A stretch of 11,859 bases of DNA. Origin: Pseudomonadota bacterium. Its GTDB lineage: Bacteria > Pseudomonadota > Alphaproteobacteria > Acetobacterales > Acetobacteraceae. Position numbers and translations under genes: made by a program. Shown here piece by piece: positions 1 through 4,824 of the stretch (the stretch's first letter is position 1; each line of letters opens with the position of its first letter). Under the pieces are notes generated by a model. It was not told the DNA's origin, searched no databases, and saw only the letters and a program-made list of their open reading frames with translations. The DNA is taken from assembly GCA_021784255.1 (NCBI GenBank), contig JAJXSZ010000062.1, positions 1-11,859 on the forward strand, read 5' to 3'.

Positions 1-482
1 GGCCAGCGCTGCGGCGGCGGCACCTCGCCCCGCCCCAGCGCCTCCCACAACGCCCCGAGCCGCTCGCGCACCGGCGCCTCCACGCCGAGCACCCGCCCGA
101 ACGCCTCGCCCAGCGCCCGCCAGAGCGTTGCCGCTGTCGCCGCCCCGATGGCCGCATCCGCCGCATCGCACAGCGCCAGCACCGCGCCCGCCTCCAGCCG
201 CCCCGCCGCCAACGCCTCGGCCAGCGGCGTCGCCAGCTCGTGCCGCCGCGCGGCCCCGTCCACCACCTCGCGCCACCATTGCACCCGCATCGCCCCCACC
301 AGCGGCTCCGACACCGCCAGCGCTCGCAGCAGCTCGCCGTGCACCCCATGCAGCAGCCACATCGCCTCGCGCGGCGCGGGCGGGGCGAACAGGCTCGCGA
401 AGAACAGCGCCGGGTCGCGCGCCCGCACGCGCTCGCCCGCCAGGCTCAATCCGGACCGCGGCGGTCTTGACCCATCCACCAT
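1..482 (-). CDS. Squalene/phytoene synthase family protein (NDUFAF6-like), 5' part only
   Basis: This is the N-terminal 160 residues of a minus-strand gene that runs off the left edge of the window. The start of the protein is typical of the NDUFAF6-like branch of the squalene/phytoene synthase superfamily: RDPALFFASLFAPP at about residues 22-35, then a helix, then SEPLVGAMRVQWWRE at about 58-72. True squalene or phytoene synthases carry a first Asp-rich motif (DxxxD) in the helix after the FAPP segment. Here that helix reads WLLHGVHGELLRAL, with no aspartates, so a catalytic prenyl-condensing role is doubtful. Mitochondrial NDUFAF6 is a complex I assembly factor, but the bacterial role is unclear. 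The ATG at 482 was chosen because no better in-frame start lies upstream; its Shine-Dalgarno is weak. The gene is divergent from sodB with only 41 bp between the starts. The strong G/C bias at third positions on this strand supports coding. Confidence 0.8.
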   Translation of the reverse strand, partial: MVDGSRPPRSGLSLAGERVRARDPALFFASLFAPPAPREAMWLLHGVHGELLRALAVSEPLVGAMRVQWWREVVDGAARRHELATPLAEALAAGRLEAGAVLALCDAADAAIGAATAATLWRALGEAFGRVLGVEAPVRERLGALWEALGRGEVPPPQRW

Positions 483-495
483 GGCGCCATAGCTA
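467..495 (+). promoter_or_regulatory. Candidate sodB promoter
   Basis: TTGACC at 467-472 matches the -35 consensus at five of six bases. It is followed after 17 bp by TAGCTA at 490-495, which is a poor -10. The implied start near 502 would leave a leader of about 20 nt before sodB. The -35 lies inside the first codons of the divergent synthase-like gene. The weak -10 keeps confidence low. Confidence 0.25.
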
Positions 496-523
496 CCCTG
501 CAACGCAACGCAGGAGAACGCCC

Positions 524-1123
524 ATGGCCTTCGAGCTTCCCGCCCTGCCCTATTCCGTGAGTGCGCTCGCCGCACGCGGCATGTGCCAGGAAACGCTGGA
601 GCTGCATCACGGCAAGCACCACCAGGCGTATGTCACGGCGCTGAACGGCTTCGTCGAGAAGGATCCGGCGCTCCAGGGCGAAACGCTGGAGGCGATCATC
701 AAGCTCGCGCACAACAGCGCGCCGATGGCCGGCGTGTTCAACAATGCCGGCCAGCACTGGAACCACATCATCTTCTGGCAGGCGATGTCGCCCGGCGGCG
801 GCGGCATCCCGGGCAAGCTGGAGCAGAAGCTGATCGCCGATTTCGGCTCCGTCCAGGCCTTCAAGGATGCGTTCAAGGCCGCCGCCACGACCCAGTTCGG
901 CAGCGGCTGGGCCTGGCTCGTGCTCACGCCGTCCGGCAAGCTCGCCTGCACCAAGACCGCGAACGGCTCGAACCCGCTCGCCACCGGCGAGGGACGGGTG
1001 CTGCTCGGCTGCGATGTCTGGGAGCACAGCTACTACCTCGACTTCCGCAACCGCCGCCCGGACTACGTCACCAACTGGCTCGACAAGCTCGCCAATTACG
1101 AGTTCGCCGCCGCCCAGCTCTGA
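524..1123 (+). CDS. sodB: Superoxide dismutase [Fe]
   Basis: This 199-residue cytoplasmic Fe/Mn-family superoxide dismutase converts superoxide to oxygen and hydrogen peroxide. The metal ligands are visible: H28 in LELHHGKHH, H81 in GQHWNH, and D164 and H168 in GCDVWEHSYYLDF. The outer-sphere glutamine that marks iron enzymes is in the N-terminal half (Q77 in NNAGQHWNH), and the position that holds glutamine in Mn enzymes is a glycine (ANGSNPL). Iron is therefore the likely cofactor. The length is that of ordinary bacterial FeSODs, with no signal peptide. The start at 524 follows AGGAG (512-516) at 7 bp and gives the family's usual MAFELPALPY N-terminus. The much longer open frame upstream is low-complexity Pro/Ala sequence antisense to the neighbouring gene and is not part of the protein. 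The gene is convergent with yajC. Confidence 0.97.
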   Translation: MAFELPALPYSVSALAARGMCQETLELHHGKHHQAYVTALNGFVEKDPALQGETLEAIIKLAHNSAPMAGVFNNAGQHWNHIIFWQAMSPGGGGIPGKLEQKLIADFGSVQAFKDAFKAAATTQFGSGWAWLVLTPSGKLACTKTANGSNPLATGEGRVLLGCDVWEHSYYLDFRNRRPDYVTNWLDKLANYEFAAAQL

Positions 1124-1149
1124 GCGGATAGCCATACCCGCCCGAAAAC

Positions 1150-1185
1150 GACGCCCCGCGGCTGCCACGGCAGGCACGGGGCGTC
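1150..1185 (-). terminator. Rho-independent terminator of yajC
   Basis: A 9-bp perfect stem (GACGCCCCG at 1150-1158, CGGGGCGTC at 1177-1185) encloses a second small stem, CTGC-CACG-GCAG. Read on the minus strand, the hairpin is followed by GTTTTCG, a short U-tract, so it best terminates the yajC transcript. On the plus strand it could still slow sodB transcription, but no U-run follows there. Confidence 0.6.
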
Positions 1186-1236
1186 GGATCTGGCGGCGGC
1201 TGCGGTGGCGGCCGCGTCAGCCGCGACCGGCCACCG

Positions 1237-1584
1237 TCACTTCTCCTTCGCCGCCGCGTCCTTGGCCCTGGCGGTGGTGGTGACGCTGGTGATGCTCTCG
1301 CGCTGCACCTCGATCTTCACTCCCGGCGCGATCTCGACCTCGGCGGTGGCGTCGCCCGCCTTCAGCACCTGGCCGAGAATGCCCGCCACCACCACGCGGT
1401 CGCCGCGCTTCATCGCCGCGATCGCCTGGCGCAGCTTTTTCTGCTGCGCCTGCTGCGGGCGGATCACCAGGAAGTAGAACACCGCGAAAATCAGCACCAG
1501 CGGCGTGAACTGCAGCACGTTGGGTCCGAGCAGCCCGCCGAGTGGGCTGCCGGCGGTCTGGGCATAGGCGGTCGAGATCAGCAT
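1237..1584 (-). CDS. yajC: Preprotein translocase subunit YajC
   Basis: This 115-residue inner-membrane protein is the YajC accessory subunit of the SecDF-YajC complex, which assists Sec-dependent export. After a short periplasmic N-terminus it has one hydrophobic helix (about residues 26-42, FTPLVLIFAVFYFLVI), followed at once by the family hallmark RPQQAQQKKLR. Then comes the small cytoplasmic domain with MKRGDRVVVAGILGQV and EVEIAPGVKIEVQRESI, and a charged Ala/Lys tail. The length is typical. The ATG at 1584 gives the usual short N-terminus; its Shine-Dalgarno is weak. In most bacteria secD and secF follow yajC directly. Here the next gene downstream is the convergent sodB, so secDF must lie elsewhere. 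Expression is probably from its own promoter at 1632-1659. Confidence 0.96.
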   Translation of the reverse strand: MLISTAYAQTAGSPLGGLLGPNVLQFTPLVLIFAVFYFLVIRPQQAQQKKLRQAIAAMKRGDRVVVAGILGQVLKAGDATAEVEIAPGVKIEVQRESITSVTTTARAKDAAAKEK

Positions 1585-1631
1585 GTCTTGGGTCCGAGAA
1601 AATGGGGCCGGGTTGCCTGGATGGCGGCCGG

Positions 1632-1659
1632 ACCATAGTTTCCGCCCCCTTCGCGTCAA
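1632..1659 (-). promoter_or_regulatory. Candidate yajC promoter
   Basis: On the minus strand TTGACG (1654-1659) and TATGGT (1632-1637) are separated by 16 bp. This is a good sigma-70-type match, placing the start near 1625 with a leader of about 40 nt before the yajC ATG. It lies in the 109-bp gap between two divergent genes. Confidence 0.45.
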
Positions 1660-1693
1660 GCCGGCTGCATTCCGACGAGGTTCGAACGGGTCC

Positions 1694-2527
1694 ATGGACA
1701 CCGCGCTGCTCACCCGCATCGCCGAGGCGCTGGAACGCCTGGCGCCGCCGCCGCCGCCCACCCCCGACCTCGCGCAGGCCGACGGCTTCGTCTGGCAGCC
1801 CGCCTCCGCCACGCTGCAGCCGGTGCACGAGATCGCGCGCGTGCCGCTGGCCCTGCTCAAGGGTATCGAGCGGCAGAAGGAAATCCTGTTCGCCAACACG
1901 CGCCAGTTCGCCGCCGGCAGGCCCGCCAACAACGCCATGCTCTGGGGCGCGCGCGGCACCGGCAAGTCGAGCCTGGTCAAGGCCATCCACGCGACCGTCA
2001 ACGCCGAGCGGGCGGGCACGCTGGCGCTGATCGAGATCCACCGCGAGGACATCGCCACCCTGCCCCGCCTGCTCGAGGCGATCCGCGGCCAGTCCCGCCG
2101 CTGCCTGGTGTTCTGCGACGACCTCTCCTTCGAGCGTGAGGACGCCGACTACAAGGCGCTCAAATCCGTCCTCGACGGCGGCATCGAGGGCCGCCCGGCC
2201 AACCTCCTTTTTTACGCCACCTCCAACCGCCGCCACCTGATGCCGCGCGACATGATCGAGAACGAGCGCGCCACCGCCATCAACCCTTCCGAGGCGACGG
2301 AGGAAAAAGTCTCGCTCTCCGACCGCTTCGGCATCTGGCTCGGCTTTCACAACACCGACCAGGAAAACTTCTTCGCGATGATCGATGCCTATGCGGATCA
2401 TTTCGGCCTCGCCGTGGCGCGCGAGCAGTTGCACGCCGAGGCCATCGCCTGGTCGGTGACCCGCGGCGCGCGCAGCGGGCGCGTCGCCTGGCAGTTCATC
2501 CAGGACCTCGCCGGGCGCCTGGGCTGA
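1694..2527 (+). CDS. DUF815-type AAA+ ATP-binding protein
   Basis: This 277-residue P-loop ATPase resembles the DUF815 family, AAA+ proteins of unknown cellular role. Walker A is GARGTGKS at residues 85-92, Walker B is CLVFCDD at 137-143, a sensor-1-like YATSNRRH is at 174-181, and the family-typical SLSDRFGIW follows at about 207-215. The N-terminal 80 residues include a proline-rich stretch (LAPPPPPPTPD) and the segment LLKGIERQKEILFANTRQF that precedes the nucleotide site in this family. No signal or membrane segment is visible, so it is cytoplasmic. The ATG at 1694 gives a natural N-terminus, although its Shine-Dalgarno is weak; an in-frame start at 1583 would begin inside the yajC leader region. 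The gene is divergent from yajC. Function beyond ATP hydrolysis is not assigned. Confidence 0.88.
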   Translation: MDTALLTRIAEALERLAPPPPPTPDLAQADGFVWQPASATLQPVHEIARVPLALLKGIERQKEILFANTRQFAAGRPANNAMLWGARGTGKSSLVKAIHATVNAERAGTLALIEIHREDIATLPRLLEAIRGQSRRCLVFCDDLSFEREDADYKALKSVLDGGIEGRPANLLFYATSNRRHLMPRDMIENERATAINPSEATEEKVSLSDRFGIWLGFHNTDQENFFAMIDAYADHFGLAVAREQLHAEAIAWSVTRGARSGRVAWQFIQDLAGRLG

Positions 2528-2532
2528 CGCCT

Positions 2533-2561
2533 GCCGCGCCGGCGCGGCGCTGGGCCTTTTT
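2533..2561 (+). terminator. Possible terminator after the DUF815 gene
   Basis: A perfect 16-bp palindrome (GCCGCGCCGGCGCGGC, 2533-2548) starts 5 bp after the stop codon. A T5 run follows at 2557-2561. The 8-bp gap between stem and T-run makes this an imperfect intrinsic terminator. Confidence 0.4.
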
Positions 2562-2656
2562 GACCCGTTACATGACCGTCGCCACGCGGCTGCCTGGAGC
2601 GGCGCGCTGCGCGTCCCGGTTGAGTGGACGACAACCCGGGGGCGAGTCGAAATAAT

Positions 2657-2685
2657 TTGTCAAGAGCGAATAAATGGCCTAGATT
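2657..2685 (+). promoter_or_regulatory. Candidate promoter of the PEP-CTERM gene
   Basis: This stretch is AT-rich compared with its surroundings. TTGTCA (2657-2662) and TAGATT (2680-2685) are separated by exactly 17 bp, each matching the sigma-70 consensus at four of six bases. The predicted start, near 2692, falls at an inverted repeat (2693-2707). The leader would be about 110 nt. Confidence 0.5.
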
Positions 2686-2692
2686 AAAAAAC

Positions 2693-2707
2693 GGTAGGTA
2701 AACTACC
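2693..2707. promoter_or_regulatory. Inverted repeat at the predicted transcription start, possible operator
   Basis: GGTAG (2693-2697) and CTACC (2703-2707) are separated by GTAAA. The repeat begins about 7 bp after the candidate -10 of the PEP-CTERM promoter. It is placed where a repressor site, or a short hairpin at the mRNA 5' end, could act. No regulator family is assigned. Confidence 0.35.
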
Positions 2708-2790
2708 ATCTGTGCACCGGCGCGCGGCCCGGCCAACGAACGTCGAGCCCCTCCGACAAGGGACCACATCGACATGAACAGGAAAGGCGA

Positions 2791-2795
2791 AGGAG
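2791..2795 (+). promoter_or_regulatory. Ribosome binding site deciding the PEP-CTERM start
   Basis: AGGAG lies 8 bp upstream of the ATG at 2804. The alternative in-frame ATG at 2774 has no comparable site and would put a charged stretch in front of the signal peptide, so 2804 is preferred. Confidence 0.7.
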
Positions 2796-2803
2796 AAAAG
2801 ACA

Positions 2804-3700
2804 ATGGCTACGGGCAAACATTGGGCCATCGCCGGCGCGGCAGCGCTCGCGATGCAGCTCGGGGCGATCGGGGTCGCCTCCGCCACACCCGCGTTCGCGG
2901 TGTGGCTGGACGGCAATACGGATGCGAGCTGCGGCGGCAACGGCATCTGCACCAGCCTGGCGGCCGCTTTCGGCGCCGGGTCCTATCAGTTGGTGACCAG
3001 CGCCCAGCTCGATACGGCGGGCTTCCTGTCGTCGAACGGGTTCAAGACAGTGATCGTCAGCCGCTACGACTCCTCTTTCGGCACCTCGCTCGACAGCATC
3101 GCCGCGGCGAACGTGGCGAGCTTCGTCGGCAGTGGCGCGACTCAGGGCGGTGTCGCCGTGTTCACCAACGACGCGGCGGACAATTTCTACGGCGCCACCG
3201 GCGGCGACCCGTATGATGCGAACCTCAATCAGCTCTTCGTCAATGCCGCGACATACGCCGAGCAGAGCGGGCACGGCTATATCGGCGAGTTCAACGGCGC
3301 CGCGATGGCGATGACCAGCAACGCCAATGGCTTCGCGGCGCTGGGGCTGCTGCAGGGCTCCGCCGGCGCGCTCAGCAGTAACAGCGGAGAGCAGTTCCAG
3401 TATGCGGTCGGCCCGATCGGCAGCGGCAACCCGATCGATAGTGGCGTCACCTTCCCGTTCACCGATCCGGATACGTCGACCTACCTGACCCGGATCACCG
3501 GCGCCAACTCGAACAACATCGTCGATATCTACAGCGATCCGCTTGCGAATGGGCTTCCGGCGGTGCTGGCGAACAGCTACGTGATTTCGGGCGGCGGCCA
3601 GAATAACCCCATACCGGAGCCGGCGACGTTCGGTCTGTTCGGCGTCGGCGTGCTGGGGCTGGGCCTCGCCCGCCTGCTGCGCCAGCGCCAAAGGGCCTGA
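2804..3700 (+). CDS. PEP-CTERM sorting domain-containing secreted protein
   Basis: This 298-residue protein carries an N-terminal signal peptide (residues 1 to about 27-32, ending in a series of Ala cleavage options) and a textbook PEP-CTERM signal. The signal comprises PIPEPATFGLFGVG from residue 269, a hydrophobic helix to about 289, and a basic tail, LLRQRQRA. Such proteins are cut and anchored or released by an exosortase (EpsH/XrtA type) in exopolysaccharide-producing Gram-negatives. No exosortase gene is in this window. The body is rich in Gly, Ala, Ser and Asn, and its only cysteines are C43 and C49, close enough for a disulfide. FKTVIVSRYDSSFG (80-93) followed by VASFVGSG...GGVAVFTNDAADNF (about 104-128) looks like alternating strands of an alpha/beta fold; a ThuA or amidotransferase-like fold is only a guess. 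The molecular role is unknown. The gene is monocistronic, with its own promoter candidate and terminator. Confidence 0.9.
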   Translation: MATGKHWAIAGAAALAMQLGAIGVASATPAFAVWLDGNTDASCGGNGICTSLAAAFGAGSYQLVTSAQLDTAGFLSSNGFKTVIVSRYDSSFGTSLDSIAAANVASFVGSGATQGGVAVFTNDAADNFYGATGGDPYDANLNQLFVNAATYAEQSGHGYIGEFNGAAMAMTSNANGFAALGLLQGSAGALSSNSGEQFQYAVGPIGSGNPIDSGVTFPFTDPDTSTYLTRITGANSNNIVDIYSDPLANGLPAVLANSYVISGGGQNNPIPEPATFGLFGVGVLGLGLARLLRQRQRA

Positions 3701-3819
3701 ACCGCGATACGGCCCGAACCGCGATACGGCCCGAACCGCGATACGGCCCGAACCGCGATACGGCCTGAGGGGCGGGATGGCCTGACGCGCGGGGTGGCCT
3801 GACGCGCGGGGTGGCCTGA
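3701..3819. repeat. 17-bp tandem repeat array, 7 units, beginning at the PEP-CTERM stop codon
   Basis: Seven head-to-tail 17-bp units fill 119 bp. Units 1-3 (3701-3751) are identical, ACCGCGATACGGCCCGA. Unit 4 (3752-3768) differs by one base and ends GGCCTGA. Unit 5 (3769-3785) is divergent but also ends GGCCTGA. Units 6 and 7 (3786-3819) are identical to each other, CGCGCGGGGTGGCCTGA. The last seven bases of the preceding gene, GGCCTGA including its stop codon, match the unit end, so the gene's 3' end acts as an eighth, degenerate copy. There are no unique spacers. Confidence 0.95.
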
Positions 3820-3856
3820 GCGGCGCCGGGAACCAGGCCGCCCGCTGCGGGCGACG

Positions 3857-3890
3857 AGAACAGACGGCGCTCCCGCCGTCTGTTCTTGTT
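3857..3890 (+). terminator. Rho-independent terminator of the PEP-CTERM gene
   Basis: A perfect 12-bp stem (GAACAGACGGCG at 3858-3869, CGCCGTCTGTTC at 3874-3885), extendable by one A-T pair, has a 4-nt loop and is followed by TTGTT. A smaller G/C hairpin (CGCCCG-CTG-CGGGCG, 3839-3853) stands just upstream. The pair closes the PEP-CTERM transcript after the tandem array. Confidence 0.8.
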
Positions 3891-3985
3891 GGTGCCAGGC
3901 CCCGGATCCTGCCGCCGCCCCGCCCCCAGGGCGCCGCCTGCCCGCCAGGCGCGACGGTGCGAGAGGCGTCAGCGAGCCGGGGGCG

Positions 3986-4618
3986 TCACGGCGAAGGCAG
4001 CTTCAGCACCTTGAAATCGTGGAACGTCCAGGTGTTGGCGCGATCGTTCTCGGACTCCCCATAGAGACCCAAGGCCCCCCCGCCATCCGGCGGCTGGCCG
4101 TGAAAGCTCACGACCTTGGTGCCGTTGATCCAGCCCTCGGCGGCATTCCCGTTGATCCGCACCTCGACCTCGTTGACCGCATTCGCGCCCGTCTTGATCA
4201 CGTCCGATTTGCCGTTCGCCACCGGGACCCAGCGATTGGCGATAAAGCGGGTGACGAACCAGGTGCCATTAGCCCTTTCGGTGAAGATGTAATAATGCGT
4301 GTTGTCCTGGATCCAGAACACCAGGCCGCCGCTCATTTCGCCGGGCTTGGTCAGGTCGCCGATCGCGACCGAGACGCAGGCATCGGCCTGCGTGTAGAGC
4401 AGCGGCTGATTGTAAACGAAGTCGGCGGTGTTGACCGCCGGCGTGATCTGCACCTGCCCACCGCCGATCTTCACGAAGGACGTGGACTGTCCCCACCCGG
4501 GGTCAGGCGTCTTGAAATTGTCGGAAAACTGGACCGCCCCGTTGCCGCAGGCGCTCCCGATCCCGGGCAGAGCCAGCAGGGTCATCGCGACGGCCATCGA
4601 ACCGAACATGCGCTTCAC
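3986..4618 (-). CDS. Secreted DUF1080-like (concanavalin-like fold) protein
   Basis: This exported protein of 210 residues begins with a signal peptide (KRMFGSMAVAMTLLALPGIGSAC). C24 follows GSA, so a lipoprotein is possible, but the -3 residue is a poor lipobox and ordinary cleavage is as likely. The mature part follows the pattern of small secreted DUF1080/3-keto-disaccharide hydrolase-like proteins with a lectin/glucanase jelly-roll fold: FSDNFKTPDPGWG near the start, GGGQVQITP, GGLVFWIQDNTHYYIF, GTWFVTRF, NEVEVRINGNAAEGWINGTKV, and a terminal GGALGLYGESE...WTFHDFKV. It may bind or hydrolyse a carbohydrate in the periplasm or outside, but catalytic residues cannot be named. GTG at 4618 is preferred because GGGGAG lies 6 nt upstream; TTG at 4633 would include that site in the coding region, and ATG at 4609 lies 15 nt from it. 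The gene is divergent from the ABC operon. Confidence 0.8.
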   Translation of the reverse strand: MKRMFGSMAVAMTLLALPGIGSACGNGAVQFSDNFKTPDPGWGQSTSFVKIGGGQVQITPAVNTADFVYNQPLLYTQADACVSVAIGDLTKPGEMSGGLVFWIQDNTHYYIFTERANGTWFVTRFIANRWVPVANGKSDVIKTGANAVNEVEVRINGNAAEGWINGTKVVSFHGQPPDGGGALGLYGESENDRANTWTFHDFKVLKLPSP

Positions 4619-4624
4619 GGCGTT

Positions 4625-4630
4625 CTCCCC
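4625..4630 (-). promoter_or_regulatory. Ribosome binding site supporting a GTG start at 4618
   Basis: On the minus strand GGGGAG is followed by six bases (AACGCC) and then GTG. The same GGAGAACGCC context precedes sodB, which supports reading this GTG as the real start. Confidence 0.55.
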
Positions 4631-4644
4631 CAAATGGAGCCGAT

Positions 4645-4674
4645 ATTATTTCCTGCCGCATCTCCAAATTGCAA
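4645..4674 (-). promoter_or_regulatory. Candidate promoter of the secreted DUF1080-like gene
   Basis: On the minus strand TTGCAA (4669-4674) and AATAAT (4645-4650, five of six -10 bases) are separated by 18 bp in an AT-rich patch. The predicted start lies about 20 nt upstream of the GTG start codon, just before the ribosome binding site. Confidence 0.4.
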
Positions 4675-4714
4675 CTATCGCCCGTGGAACAATCGCATGA
4701 CATCGCGGTTTTGA

Positions 4715-4734
4715 CGTCCGGGCACGACCGGACG
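4715..4734. promoter_or_regulatory. Inverted repeat upstream of the ABC importer operon
   Basis: CGTCCGG (4715-4721) and CCGGACG (4728-4734) form a 7-bp inverted repeat with a 6-bp centre. It is 90 bp upstream of the binding-protein start and could be an operator for a LacI-type or other dimeric regulator. No regulator gene is in the window. A chance palindrome in GC-rich DNA cannot be excluded. Confidence 0.3.
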
Positions 4735-4781
4735 CCCGGCCCCGGCGCAGGCTTGGCGCCATCCCCGGGCCGTGCCAGTAA

Positions 4782-4808
4782 TCCGGCGGTAGCCGGCGCA
4801 ACGCCGGA
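4782..4808 (+). promoter_or_regulatory. Leader hairpin next to the binding-protein ribosome binding site
   Basis: TCCGGCG (4782-4788) pairs with CGCCGGA (4802-4808). A competing shorter stem, CCGGCG-CAA-CGCCGG, shares the right arm. The structure ends 4 nt before the GGGGGAGGA ribosome binding site (4812-4820) and could affect translation of the binding protein. Confidence 0.3.
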
Positions 4809-4824
4809 ATCGGGGGAGGACGTC

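Noticed and set aside
128..523. Long Pro/Ala-rich N-terminal extension in frame with sodB, and other small open frames here
   Set aside because: The sequence is antisense to the synthase-like gene, is low complexity, and precedes a good ribosome binding site and a canonical FeSOD start at 524.
1217..2434. 405-residue minus-strand open frame
   Set aside because: It runs antisense through the DUF815 gene and overlaps yajC in a different frame. It has no recognisable domain and is explained by high GC with few stops.
2528..2803. Sigma-54 promoter for the PEP-CTERM gene, as known for some PEP-CTERM regulons
   Set aside because: No GG-N10-GC element of the TGGCAC-N5-TTGC type was found; a sigma-70-like pair fits better.
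4019..4714. 231-residue plus-strand open frame
   Set aside because: Antisense to the secreted DUF1080-like gene, which has a signal peptide, ribosome binding site and family pattern.
4634..4824. Riboswitch or small RNA gene before the importer operon
   Set aside because: Hairpins are present, but no conserved riboswitch core or independent terminator is recognisable.
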